A stretch of DNA of 36,064 bases from JAKFDI01 sp044508835 (GTDB lineage: Bacteria > Pseudomonadota > Gammaproteobacteria > Burkholderiales > Burkholderiaceae_C), in contig JBIQHD010000040.1 of NCBI GenBank assembly GCA_044508835.1, positions 1 through 36,064 of the forward strand, given 5' to 3'. A model generated the notes under the pieces. The model was given only the letters and a program-made list of their open reading frames with translations. It searched no databases and had not been told where the DNA came from. This document shows positions 14,570-23,164 of this stretch, one piece after another; the first letter of the stretch is position 1, and each line of letters starts with the position of its first letter. Position numbers and translations under genes: made by a program.

Positions 14570-16189
14570 TCAATGCGCCCCGCCGCCTCCGCCGGCAGCA
14601 CCCGGCTGCGGCTTGGCCAGCCACACCAGCACGATCAGCACCACGAACAGCCCCGCCGACAGGTAGTACAGGTCGGTCGCCGCCATGGTGAACGCCTGCT
14701 GGTCGATGAGCCGGTTGACGATGGCCAGCGCCTGCTCGCGCGTGTTGCCGGCGGCCTGCAGCTGGCCGAGCGTGCGCATCGCCGTCTCGCTGCCGGGGTG
14801 GATGGCCTCGGCCAGGTGCGCATGGTGCATGGCCGCGCGCCGCTCCCACAGCGTGGTGAAGATCGAGGTGCCCACCGCGCCCGCGGTGATGCGCACGAAG
14901 TTCGACAGCCCCGCCGCCGCCGGCATGCGCTCGGGCGGCAGGCCGGAAAACACGATGGCCTGCAGCGGGATGAAGAAGAACGCCATCGCCGCGCCCTGCA
15001 GGATCGTCGGGATCAGCACCGTCAGGAAATCGGTCTGGGTGTTGAAGCGCGAGCGCATCCACAGCACCAGCGCGAAGCCGAGGAAGGCCACGGTGGCGAG
15101 CCGGCGCGGGTCGACGTGCGCCACCTTGCGCCCCACCCACGGCGACAGCACGATCGCCAGCAGCCCCACCGGCGCGAGCGCCATGCCGGCGAGGCTGGCG
15201 GTGTAGCCCATGTACTGCTGCAGCCACAGCGGCAGCAGCACCACGTTGCCGAAGAACACGCCGTAGGCGATGGACAGCGCGAAGGTCGCGGTGCTGAAGT
15301 TGCGCTTGGCGAAGAGCCGCAGGTCGACGATGGGGTGCGCGTCCGTCAGCTCCCAGATCAGGAAGAACACGAAGCCCACGCCCGCCATCACGGCGAGCGA
15401 GACGATCTCGCCCGAGGCGAACCAGTCGTGCTCCTTGCCGAGGTCGATCATGATCTGCAGCGAGCCCACCCACAGCACCAGCAGCGCCAGCCCCACGGCG
15501 TCCAGCCGCACGCGGCGCGGGCCCGGGTCGCGGGTGCGGTAGATCGACCAGGTGATGGCCGCGGCCGCCAGGCCCACCGGGATGTTGATGTAGAAGATCC
15601 ACGGCCACGACAGGTTGTCGGTGATCCAGCCGCCGAGCAGCGGCCCGGCCACCGGCGCGACGAGCACCGTGATGGCCCACATCGCCATCGCCACGCCCGC
15701 CTTGGCCGCCGGGTAGCTGGCCAGCAGCAGCGTCTGCGACAGCGGGATCGTCGGCCCCGCCACCAGCCCCTGCAGCACGCGGAAGAAGATCAGCGACTCG
15801 ATGTTGGGCGCGATGCCGCACAGCCACGAGGCCAGCACGAACAGCAGGATCGAGGCGGTGAACAGCCGCACCTGCCCGAAGCGCTGCGTCAGCCACCCGG
15901 TGAGCGGCACCGAGATGGCGTTGGCCACCGCGAACGAGGTGATGACCCAGGTGCCCTGCGCCGGGCTCACGCCCATGTTGCCGGCGATGGCGGGGATCGA
16001 CACGTTCGCGATGGACGTGTCCAGCACGTTCATGAAGGTGGCCAGCGACAGCGCCAGCGTGCCCAGGACGAGCTTGCCGCCGGTCAGCGGCGGGTAGGCG
16101 GCCTGGGCCGGCCGCGCCGGCGGGGACGCAGGCGCCGCGGCGCGCGGGGATGCGCCCGGCGGCGCCGCGGATCGGGCGGCGTTCGTCAC
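14570..16189 (-). CDS. emrB: EmrB/QacA-type MFS drug exporter (DHA2 family)
   Basis: Inner-membrane proton-driven exporter of 539 aa with about 14 predicted membrane segments. Seen: DHA2-type motifs LDTSIANVSIPAIAGNMG (residues about 56-73), the loop motif GWLTQRFG and the motif-C-like glycine/proline helix GLVAGPTIPLSQ. The first 36 residues are an Ala/Pro-rich extension. The start is taken as GTG at 16189, 10 bp after the emrA-like stop; no clear ribosome-binding site is present, so translational coupling is likely. With the adaptor and outer membrane factor of this operon it would form a three-part pump through both membranes. Substrate unknown; hydrophobic drugs or uncouplers are typical. 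Confidence 0.9.
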   Translation of the reverse strand: MTNAARSAAPPGASPRAAAPASPPARPAQAAYPPLTGGKLVLGTLALSLATFMNVLDTSIANVSIPAIAGNMGVSPAQGTWVITSFAVANAISVPLTGWLTQRFGQVRLFTASILLFVLASWLCGIAPNIESLIFFRVLQGLVAGPTIPLSQTLLLASYPAAKAGVAMAMWAITVLVAPVAGPLLGGWITDNLSWPWIFYINIPVGLAAAAITWSIYRTRDPGPRRVRLDAVGLALLVLWVGSLQIMIDLGKEHDWFASGEIVSLAVMAGVGFVFFLIWELTDAHPIVDLRLFAKRNFSTATFALSIAYGVFFGNVVLLPLWLQQYMGYTASLAGMALAPVGLLAIVLSPWVGRKVAHVDPRRLATVAFLGFALVLWMRSRFNTQTDFLTVLIPTILQGAAMAFFFIPLQAIVFSGLPPERMPAAAGLSNFVRITAGAVGTSIFTTLWERRAAMHHAHLAEAIHPGSETAMRTLGQLQAAGNTREQALAIVNRLIDQQAFTMAATDLYYLSAGLFVVLIVLVWLAKPQPGAAGGGGGAH

Positions 16190-16199
16190 GTCGGGCCGC

Positions 16200-17549
16200 T
16201 CAGGGTTGTTGCGCCGGCTTCGCGGCCGAGGCCGCCAGCAGCCGCGCCTCGGCGGCGGTGGGCGGCGCGGGCGCGGCGGTTTCGGCCGAGGCGCGCGGCG
16301 CCGCCTGGGCCCGCGCGTGCGGCGCCGGACGGCCGAGGTTGGCCGCGATGATGTCGGCCACGAGGCGGTCGGCGCCGTCGCGCCGCGGCTCCAGCACCTG
16401 CGCGCGCGCGCTGCGCGCCGCCGCCGCGCCGGCCAGCGGCGGGCCGCCCTGCTCGGCGACGTCGACCACCGCCTCCATCGACAGGCCCACGCGCAGCGGA
16501 TGCGCGGCGAGCTGCTTGCCGTCGAGCTCGATGCGCACCGGCACGCGCTGCACCACCTTGATCCAGTTGCCGGTGGCGTTCTGCGCCGGCAGCAGCGCGA
16601 AGGCCGCGCCCGTGCCGGCGCCGAGGCCGGCCACGCGGCCGTGGTACTCGACGGCGTCGCCGTACAGGTCGGCCACCAGCGTCACCGGCTGGCCGATGCG
16701 CATGCGGCGCAGCTGCGCCTCCTTGAAGTTGGCCTCCACCCACACCTGATCGAGCGGAATGACGGACATGAGCGGCGTGCCCGCGGCGATGCGCTGGCCC
16801 ACCTCCACGCTGCGCCGCGCCACCTGCCCCGCCAGCGGCGCCGGCACCTCGGTGCGCGCGAGCGCGAGCCAGGCCTCGCGCACCGCGCCGGCGGCGCGCT
16901 GCACGCTGGGATGCCGGTCCACGCTGGTGCCTTCGGTCAGCGCGCGGTTGCCCGCCGCCTGCTCGCGCGCGGCGGCCCAGGCGGCCTGGGCGCCGGCGAG
17001 CGCGCTCTTCGCCGCGGTGAGCGTGTCCTCGGCATGCTTCATCTCCTCGCCGCCGACGGCGCCGGTGGCCAGCAGCGGCCGGCGCCGGTCGACGTCGGCC
17101 GCGGCGCGCGCGAGGTTGGCGCGCGCCCGCGCCACCTCGGCCTCGTGCAGGCTGCTGGTGGCCGACAGCGCGGCATTGTTGGCGTAGAGCGTGCGCACCT
17201 CGCGCACCGTCTGGGCGAGCTGCGCCTCGGCACGCTCGAGCGCGAGCTGCGCGTCGCGCGGGTCGAGCCTGACGAGCGGCTGGCCGGCCTTGACGAGGTC
17301 GGTGTCGTCGGCGAGCACCGCCACCACGGTGCCGGCGACCTGGGGCGTGAGCTGCACCATCGGCGCCTGCACGTAGGCGTTGTCGGTGGACTCGAAGTGG
17401 CGCGAATGCAGCCACCAGTAGCCGCCCCAGGCCGCGCCGGCGAGCAGCACGGCGGCGGTGGCGAACAGCATCGCCGGGCGGCGCCGGGGCGAGGCGGCAG
17501 GCAGGGCGGGCGCGGCAGGCGCCGGCGTGTCGGGAGTGTCCTGGCTCAT
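16200..17549 (-). CDS. emrA: EmrA/HlyD-type membrane fusion protein
   Basis: Periplasmic adaptor (449 aa). Seen: a short cytoplasmic N-terminus, one membrane anchor at about 27-46, the EmrA hallmark STDNAYVQAPMVQLTPQVAG at about 54-73, and the first half of a lipoyl-like domain. A long helical hairpin (about 95-215) and the second barrel region (VWVEANFKEAQLRRMRIGQPV) follow. The C-terminal 80 residues are Ala-rich and longer than in E. coli EmrA. The gene lies 31 bp after the outer membrane factor gene and 10 bp before the exporter gene. It links the two membrane proteins of the pump. Confidence 0.92.
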   Translation of the reverse strand: MSQDTPDTPAPAAPALPAASPRRRPAMLFATAAVLLAGAAWGGYWWLHSRHFESTDNAYVQAPMVQLTPQVAGTVVAVLADDTDLVKAGQPLVRLDPRDAQLALERAEAQLAQTVREVRTLYANNAALSATSSLHEAEVARARANLARAAADVDRRRPLLATGAVGGEEMKHAEDTLTAAKSALAGAQAAWAAAREQAAGNRALTEGTSVDRHPSVQRAAGAVREAWLALARTEVPAPLAGQVARRSVEVGQRIAAGTPLMSVIPLDQVWVEANFKEAQLRRMRIGQPVTLVADLYGDAVEYHGRVAGLGAGTGAAFALLPAQNATGNWIKVVQRVPVRIELDGKQLAAHPLRVGLSMEAVVDVAEQGGPPLAGAAAARSARAQVLEPRRDGADRLVADIIAANLGRPAPHARAQAAPRASAETAAPAPPTAAEARLLAASAAKPAQQP

Positions 17550-17580
17550 CGGTGTCTTTCCGGTGTCTTTTCGGTTCGTT

Positions 17581-19011
17581 TCAGTGCCGCGCGGCGGCCA
17601 CGGCCGGCGGCGCGGCCTCGCCCTCGGCGCGGTAGCCGCCGCCGAGCGCGCGGGTGAGCGCCACTTCGGCGGCCAGGTGCCGCGCCTTCAGCTCGACGCT
17701 CGCGCGACGCTGCGCGATGACGTTGCCTTCGGCGGTGAGCACCACGAGGAAGTTGCCCAGCCCGGCGCGGTAGCGCTGCACCGCGAGGTCGAAGGCCGAT
17801 TCGGCCGCGGCCAGCGCCTTGACCTGCTCGGCCTGCTGGCGCTCGAGCGACTGCAGCGACGCCACCTCGTCGGCCACCTCGCGCAGCGCCTGCAGCAGCG
17901 AGTCGTTGTAGCCGTCCACCGCCGCGTCGGCGGCGGCGCTCTGCGCCGTCAGGTTGGCGCGCAGCCGCCCGCCGTCGAAGATCGGCAGGCGCAGCGCCGG
18001 GCCGGCGCCGTAGGTCCGGCTGCCGCCCTCGACGAAGCGGTCGAGGCCCAGGCTGGACAGGCCGACGAAGGCGACGAGGTTGACGTTGGGATAGAACTGG
18101 GTGCGCGCCAGGTCCACGTCCTTCAACGCGGCCTCGACGCGCCAGCGCTGCGCCACCAGGTCGGCGCGGCGCCCGACCAGGTCGGCCGGCAGCGCCCGCG
18201 GCAGCGGCATCGGCGTGACGCCGGCCAGCGGCGGCGCCAGGTCGGCCAGCGCCTGCGGCCCCTGCCCGCTCAGGGCGGCCAGCGCGTGGCGCGTGCGCGC
18301 GATCTGCTCGCCGAGCGCCTCGATCTCCACCCGGGTCTGGGCGATCACGCCCTCGGCCTGGCGCTGCTCGACGGTGGTGTCCAGCCCGGCGGCGATGCGC
18401 TGGCGCACCAGCGCCAGCACCTGCTCGCGCTGGTGCAGGCCCTGCGCCAGCAGCGCGCGCAGCTCGAGCTGGCGGCCGAGGTCGATCCAGCCGCGCGCGA
18501 TGTTGCCGGCCAGCAGCAGCTCGGCCGCCCGGCGCTCGGCCTGGGCGGCGCGCAGCCGGCCGACCGCCGCGTCGAGCGCGGCGCGCTGGCGGCCGAAGAG
18601 GTCGAGCTCCCAGCTCGCCGACACCTGCGCGCTGTTGTTCCATTCGACCGAGCCCGCCAGCGGCGCGGGCACCAGGCCGTTCTTCGTGAAGCGCTGGTCC
18701 GTCAGCTCGACGGCGGCGCTCACCTGCGGGCGGCGCGCGGCACCCGCCGCGTCCACCGCCGCCCCGGCCTGCGCGATGCGCGCCTGCACCGCGGCTAGGC
18801 CGGGCTGCTCGGCCAGAGCCCGCGCGATCAGGGCATCCAGCCGCGGATCGCCCCAGGCCGTCCACCAGCGGGCGTCGGGCCACGGCGTGTCCTCGCCGGC
18901 CACGGCGCCGGCCCGCGCCGGGTCGTGCAGCGCCTGCGTGGGGGCGATGCCGCCGGTGCTGGCGCAGCCGGCCAGCACCAGCGCCGGGAGCAGGAGCGCG
19001 GCGCGCCTCAT
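17581..19011 (-). CDS. NodT-family outer membrane efflux lipoprotein
   Basis: TolC/OprM-like outer membrane channel (476 aa). The start at 19011 is set by a lipoprotein signal, MRRAALLLPALVLAGCAS, with the lipidated cysteine at residue 16. The body shows the two internally repeated halves typical of the family, including WWTAWGDPRLDALIARAL near the start, ASWELDLFGRQRAALDAA in the first half and FYPNVNLVAF in the second. Its ATG overlaps the marR stop codon by four bases, so the two are translationally coupled. It forms the exit duct of the pump encoded by the next two genes. Confidence 0.92.
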   Translation of the reverse strand: MRRAALLLPALVLAGCASTGGIAPTQALHDPARAGAVAGEDTPWPDARWWTAWGDPRLDALIARALAEQPGLAAVQARIAQAGAAVDAAGAARRPQVSAAVELTDQRFTKNGLVPAPLAGSVEWNNSAQVSASWELDLFGRQRAALDAAVGRLRAAQAERRAAELLLAGNIARGWIDLGRQLELRALLAQGLHQREQVLALVRQRIAAGLDTTVEQRQAEGVIAQTRVEIEALGEQIARTRHALAALSGQGPQALADLAPPLAGVTPMPLPRALPADLVGRRADLVAQRWRVEAALKDVDLARTQFYPNVNLVAFVGLSSLGLDRFVEGGSRTYGAGPALRLPIFDGGRLRANLTAQSAAADAAVDGYNDSLLQALREVADEVASLQSLERQQAEQVKALAAAESAFDLAVQRYRAGLGNFLVVLTAEGNVIAQRRASVELKARHLAAEVALTRALGGGYRAEGEAAPPAVAAARH

Positions 19012-19511
19012 CCGGCCTCCCGCGCATCGTGCAGGGCCTGCCCGTTGACCAGCGCGCGCTCGAGGAAGGCGTGGAACTGGGTGCGCTCGGCCTTCGAGAA
19101 GCCGCGCAGGAAATCGTCGTTCACCGACGCCAGCACCTCGGGGATCTGCCGCGCCGCCCGCTCGCCGGCGGGCGTGAGGCGCAGGTTCACCACGCGCCGG
19201 TCGGTCTCGGAGCGGCTGCGCTCGATCAGCCCCTTGGCCTCGAGGCGGTCGAGCAGGCGCGTCACGGCGCCGGCGTCGACGCAGGCCTCGCGCGCGAGCT
19301 CGAGCGCGGTGCCGGCTCGGCCCTGCAGCAGCAGCAGCAGCGGCTTCCACTGCGCGCCGGTGAGGTCGTGCGGGGCCATGCGGTGCTCGATCTCGCGCCG
19401 GATGGCGGTGATCAGCCGCGCCACGCCGTGGCCGAGGGACGTGGTGAGGTCGTAGGGCTCGGCGGCGGCCCGGCGGGCGCGGTCGAGAGAAGGGCTGGAC
19501 GGGGTCGACAT
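19008..19511 (-). CDS. MarR-family repressor of the efflux operon
   Basis: Winged helix regulator (167 aa). Seen: helical dimerisation ends and the DNA-binding core LTGAQWKPLLLLLQGRAGTA ... VDAGAVTRLLDRLEAKGLIERSRSETDRRVVNLRLT. MarR proteins usually repress an adjacent exporter and release DNA on binding phenolic compounds. An in-frame TTG at 19556 would add 15 residues, but its AAGGAA lies too close to serve as a ribosome-binding site; the ATG at 19511 is preferred. A partial palindrome sits immediately upstream. First gene of the marR-OMF-emrA-emrB operon and divergent from the ABC exporter gene. Confidence 0.88.
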   Translation of the reverse strand: MSTPSSPSLDRARRAAAEPYDLTTSLGHGVARLITAIRREIEHRMAPHDLTGAQWKPLLLLLQGRAGTALELAREACVDAGAVTRLLDRLEAKGLIERSRSETDRRVVNLRLTPAGERAARQIPEVLASVNDDFLRGFSKAERTQFHAFLERALVNGQALHDAREAG

Positions 19512-19538
19512 TGGCGCGTCAATATTTGTGACGGCAAA
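19512..19538. promoter_or_regulatory. Candidate MarR operator
   Basis: AT-rich patch with inverted arms CGTCA, 7 bp, TGACG (19517-19533) and imperfect outer arms (TTGGCG and GGCAAA). It lies directly before the marR ATG and about 65-90 bp before the divergent ABC exporter gene, the usual place for an autoregulatory MarR site. No convincing -35/-10 pair was found. Inference from position and symmetry only. Confidence 0.4.
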
Positions 19539-19601
19539 TTCTGCCGCCGCATTCAATTCCTTGCCAGGGGAAGGGCCGCAGGCCGCCCTAGACTCCCTCC
19601 C

Positions 19602-21431
19602 ATGTCGACACCGAGTTCCTCACTGCCCGCCGCCGGGCCGCTCCGCGGCAACGCCCCGCCGGCGGCCAAGAACATGGCCGGCCTGCGCGGGCTGCGCCCC
19701 TTCATCGCCCCGTACCGCGGCCGCATCGCGCTGGCGCTGGTGTTCCTGACGATGGCGGCGCTCAGCACGCTCGCCTTTCCGCTGGCGCTCAAGTCGCTCA
19801 TCGACCAGGGCCTGGTGGCGGCCGACCCGGGCGAGCGCATGCTGGCGCTGCGCGAGCACTTCTTCGCCCTCTTCGCCGTCGGCGCGGCGCTGGGCCTGTT
19901 CTCGGCGCTGCGCTTCTACATGGTGAGCTGGCTGGGCGAGCGCATCACCGCCGACCTGCGCAACGCCGTCTACGCGCACGTGGTCGAGCAGAGCCCCGAG
20001 TTCTTCGAGAGCACGCAGACCGGCGAGGTGCTGTCGCGCCTGACCACCGACACCACGCTGGTGCAGACCGTCGTCGGCTCCAGCCTGAGCATGGGCCTGC
20101 GCAACACGGTGATGGGCGTGGGCGCGATGGCCATGCTCATCGTCACCAACCCCTACGTGATGGCGCAGGTGCTGGGCATCCTGGTGCTGGTGGTGCTGCC
20201 GTCGATCTACTTCGGCCGCCGCGTGCGCAAGCTCAGCCGCGCCAGCCAGGACCGGGTGGCCGATTCCAGCGCCATCGCCTCCGAGGTGCTCAACGCCATT
20301 CCGGTGGTGCAGAGCTACACCCAGGAATCGCGCGAGGCGGCGCGCTTCGGCCGCGCGACCGAGAACGCCTTCGGCACCGCGGTCAAGCGCACGCGCATGC
20401 GCGCCTTCCTCGTGGCCTTCATCATCACCGCCACCTTCGGCGCGCTGCTGTGGGGCCTGTTCCAGGGCACGCAGGCGGTGATGCGCGGGCAGATCAGCCC
20501 CGGCCACCTCGGGCAGACGGTGGTGCTGGTCATCATCCTCGTGAGCAGCGTGGCGGTGCTGGCCGAGGTCTACGGCGACCTGCTGCGCGCCGCCGGCGCC
20601 ACCGAGCGGCTGATGGAACTGCTGGCCGCGCGCTCGCCCATCGCCTCGCCGGCGCGGCCGGCGCCGCTGCCGGCCACGCGCGGCGGCTCGGCGGTGCTGC
20701 TCGACGACGTGAGCTTCCGCTACCCGTCCCGGCCGCAGGTGCCGGCGCTGTCGCACGTGAGCCTGCACGTGGCGCCGGGCGAAACGGTGGCGCTGGTCGG
20801 CCCGAGCGGCGCCGGCAAGAGCACGGTGTTCCATCTGCTGCTGCGCTTCTACGACGTGGGCGAGGGCCGGGTCGAGGTCGACGGCGTCGCGGTGCGCGAC
20901 ACCGCGCTCGACGCGCTGCGCGCGCGCATCGGCATCGTGCCGCAGGACAGCGTGATCTTCTCGGCCGACGCGATGGAGAACATCCGCTACGGCCGGCCCG
21001 GCGCCAGCGACGACGAGGTGATCGCCGCCGCCCGCGCCGCCTTCGCGCACGAGTTCATCACCGCCCTGCCCGAGGGCTACCAGACCTTCCTCGGCGAGCG
21101 CGGCGTGCGCCTGTCGGGCGGGCAGCGCCAGCGCATCTCGATCGCGCGCGCCATGCTCAAGAACCCGCCGCTGCTGCTGCTCGACGAGGCCACCAGCGCG
21201 CTCGACACCGAGAGCGAGCGCATGGTGCAGGCGGCGCTCGAGTCGGCGATGAAGGACCGCACCACGCTCGTCATCGCCCACCGCCTGTCCACCGTGCAGC
21301 GCGCCGACCGCATCGTGGTGCTGGAGGCCGGGCAGATCGTCGAGACCGGCACCCATGCGCAGCTGCTCGCCAAGGGCGGGCTCTACGCGCGGCTCGCCGC
21401 GATGCAGTTCGACGCCGAACCCGCGGCGTAG
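19602..21431 (+). CDS. MsbA-like ABC exporter (fused permease/ATPase)
   Basis: Half-transporter of 609 aa working as a homodimer in the inner membrane. Seen: six membrane segments between about residues 40 and 325, then a nucleotide-binding domain with Walker A GPSGAGKS (400-407), Q-loop VPQDS, signature LSGGQ (504-508), Walker B LLLLDEA (524-530) and the H-loop in VIAHRLS. The sequence resembles bacterial lipid/multidrug exporters (MsbA, LmrA type). Substrate cannot be inferred. It is transcribed divergently from the marR-emr operon, which may mean shared control, but this is inference. The start ATG at 19602 has no strong ribosome-binding site. Confidence 0.92.
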   Translation: MSTPSSSLPAAGPLRGNAPPAAKNMAGLRGLRPFIAPYRGRIALALVFLTMAALSTLAFPLALKSLIDQGLVAADPGERMLALREHFFALFAVGAALGLFSALRFYMVSWLGERITADLRNAVYAHVVEQSPEFFESTQTGEVLSRLTTDTTLVQTVVGSSLSMGLRNTVMGVGAMAMLIVTNPYVMAQVLGILVLVVLPSIYFGRRVRKLSRASQDRVADSSAIASEVLNAIPVVQSYTQESREAARFGRATENAFGTAVKRTRMRAFLVAFIITATFGALLWGLFQGTQAVMRGQISPGHLGQTVVLVIILVSSVAVLAEVYGDLLRAAGATERLMELLAARSPIASPARPAPLPATRGGSAVLLDDVSFRYPSRPQVPALSHVSLHVAPGETVALVGPSGAGKSTVFHLLLRFYDVGEGRVEVDGVAVRDTALDALRARIGIVPQDSVIFSADAMENIRYGRPGASDDEVIAAARAAFAHEFITALPEGYQTFLGERGVRLSGGQRQRISIARAMLKNPPLLLLDEATSALDTESERMVQAALESAMKDRTTLVIAHRLSTVQRADRIVVLEAGQIVETGTHAQLLAKGGLYARLAAMQFDAEPAA

Positions 21432-21566
21432 GACTTGCCCGACACGGCAAGGCGCCGGTCTCCGACGAGGGCGCCGCCAGCGGCGATTCGATACTCCTGC
21501 CAGCCCCGGAGCAGTCGGAACGCACGGTCAAGTGCACACGGGCAGAACCCCCTCGAAGGAGAACAC

Positions 21567-22226
21567 ATGAAAGCCACCCCCCTCACCCGATCGACCCTCA
21601 TCGCCGCGGCCGCGGCGGCGCTCGTGCTCACGGGCTGCGAAAACATGAGCGAGCGCCAGCGCGGCACCGCCGTCGGCGCCGGCGTGGGCGCGGGCGTCGG
21701 CGCCATCCTCGGCAAGGCCACCGGCGGCAAGGCCGGCACCGGCGCGGTGGTGGGCGGCGCCATCGGCGCGGTGGCCGGCAACGTGTGGTCCAAGCGCCAG
21801 GAAGAGCGGCGCCAGCAGATGGAGCAGGCGACGCAGGGCACGGGCGTGGACGTGAGCCGCACGGCCGACAACCAGCTCAAGCTCAACATCCCGAGCGACA
21901 TCTCGTTCGACACCGGCAGCGCCGTCGTCAAGCCGAACATGCGTGCCGTGCTCGACCCCTTCGCCACCAGCCTGCAGGGCGACGCGACCGCCTTGCTGAC
22001 CATCATCGGCCACACCGACAGCACCGGCAGCAACGCCATCAACGACCCGCTGTCGGTGCAGCGCGCCCAGAGCGTGCGCGACTACCTGGCGGCGCGCGGC
22101 GTCTCGCCCACGCGCATCCAGACCGTGGGCCGCGGATCGCACGAGCCGATCGCCGACAACGGCAGCGCCGCGGGCCGCGCACAGAACCGGCGCGTGGAAA
22201 TCCTGCTGCGAGAGCCGCAAGCCTGA
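21567..22226 (+). CDS. OmpA-domain lipoprotein with glycine zipper
   Basis: Outer membrane lipoprotein of 219 aa. Seen: signal peptide with lipobox LTGC (about residues 20-23), a glycine-zipper segment (GAGVGAGVGAILGKATGGKAG, then VVGGAIGAVAGNV, about 38-72), and a C-terminal OmpA peptidoglycan-binding domain. That domain begins at ISFDTGSAVVKPN and carries GHTDSTGSNAIN, DPLSVQRAQSVRDYL and RAQNRRVEILL. The layout matches YiaD/Pal-type proteins. AAGGAGAA lies seven bases before the ATG. A hairpin terminator follows the stop codon. Role: envelope anchoring; no closer function can be assigned. Confidence 0.9.
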   Translation: MKATPLTRSTLIAAAAAALVLTGCENMSERQRGTAVGAGVGAGVGAILGKATGGKAGTGAVVGGAIGAVAGNVWSKRQEERRQQMEQATQGTGVDVSRTADNQLKLNIPSDISFDTGSAVVKPNMRAVLDPFATSLQGDATALLTIIGHTDSTGSNAINDPLSVQRAQSVRDYLAARGVSPTRIQTVGRGSHEPIADNGSAAGRAQNRRVEILLREPQA

Positions 22227-22250
22227 TCCGCGCCTCGCGCGCAACCCGAC

Positions 22251-22287
22251 GCGGGCGGTGCCAGAAGGTGCCGCCCGCTTCGCTTCG
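22251..22287 (+). terminator. Probable terminator after the OmpA lipoprotein gene
   Basis: Stem GCGGGCGG / CCGCCCGC extended by two G-T wobble pairs and a CC/GG pair, with an AGAA loop (22251-22278), followed by TTCGCTTCG. The T content of the tail is modest, so termination may be partial. Confidence 0.6.
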
Positions 22288-22350
22288 TGCCGGCGCGGAT
22301 CGGCCAGAATGGGCCGCTTCGATCGCCGTTCTCCTCCCGAAAGCCGCCCC

Positions 22351-23160
22351 GTGAGCCCCCCCATCCGCAGCCAGTACGAAGACTTCATGCGCCACGTGCA
22401 CACGCACGGCGTGGCCAAGGCCGACCGCACCGGCACCGGCACCAGGAGCGTGTTCGGCCACCAGATGCGCTTCGACCTGAACGAGGGCTTCCCGCTGGTG
22501 ACGACCAAGAAGGTGTTCACCAAGGCGGTGATCCTGGAGCTGCTGTGGTTCCTGCGCGGCGACGGCAACGCCAGATGGCTGCAGGAACGCGGCGTGACCA
22601 TCTGGGACGAATGGGCCGCGCCCGACGGCGACCTCGGCCCGGTCTACGGCGTGCAGTGGCGCTCCTGGCCGACGCCCGACGGCGGCCACGTCGACCAGAT
22701 CGCCGAGGTGGTGACGGCGCTGAAGACCAACCCCGACTCGCGCCGCATCATCGTGAGCGCCTGGAACGTGGCCGACCTGCCGAAGATGGCGCTGATGCCC
22801 TGCCACGCCTTCTTCCAGTTCTACGTGGCCGAGGGGCGCCTGAGCTGCCAGCTCTACCAGCGCAGCGCCGACATCTTCCTGGGCGTGCCCTTCAACATCG
22901 CGAGCTACGCCCTGCTCACCCACATGCTGGCGCAGCAGTGCGGCCTGCAGGTGGGCGAGTTCATCTGGACCGGCGGCGACTGCCACATCTACGACAACCA
23001 CGTCGAGCAGGTCGAGCTGCAGCTGTCGCGCGAGCCGCGGGCCTACCCGACGCTCGTGATCAAGCGGCGGCCGGATTCGATCTTCGACTACGCGCTCGAG
23101 GACTTCGAGTTCGCCGGGTACGACCCGCACCCGGCGATCAAGGCCCCGGTGGCGGTGTGA
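22351..23160 (+). CDS. thyA: Thymidylate synthase
   Basis: Converts dUMP to dTMP using methylene-tetrahydrofolate. The protein is 269 aa, close to E. coli ThyA (264). Seen: DRTGTGT and the phosphate-binding arginines, the catalytic cysteine C151 in ALMPCHAFFQF, SDARRIIVSAWN-like segment RRIIVSAWNV, QRSADIFLGVPFNIASYA, and the end GYDPHPAIKAPVAV. The start is taken as GTG at 22351, which places QYEDFMRHV in register with the E. coli N-terminus; ATG codons at 22309 and 22387 fit less well. folA, a common partner, does not follow. The gene converges on aqpZ with only four bases between stops. Confidence 0.95.
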   Translation: MSPPIRSQYEDFMRHVHTHGVAKADRTGTGTRSVFGHQMRFDLNEGFPLVTTKKVFTKAVILELLWFLRGDGNARWLQERGVTIWDEWAAPDGDLGPVYGVQWRSWPTPDGGHVDQIAEVVTALKTNPDSRRIIVSAWNVADLPKMALMPCHAFFQFYVAEGRLSCQLYQRSADIFLGVPFNIASYALLTHMLAQQCGLQVGEFIWTGGDCHIYDNHVEQVELQLSREPRAYPTLVIKRRPDSIFDYALEDFEFAGYDPHPAIKAPVAV

Positions 23161-23164
23161 TCCC

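Noticed and set aside
19512..19556. Alternative TTG start of marR adding 15 residues
   Set aside because: The purine-rich sequence is directly adjacent to the TTG, too close for a ribosome-binding site, and the extra residues would cover the candidate operator.
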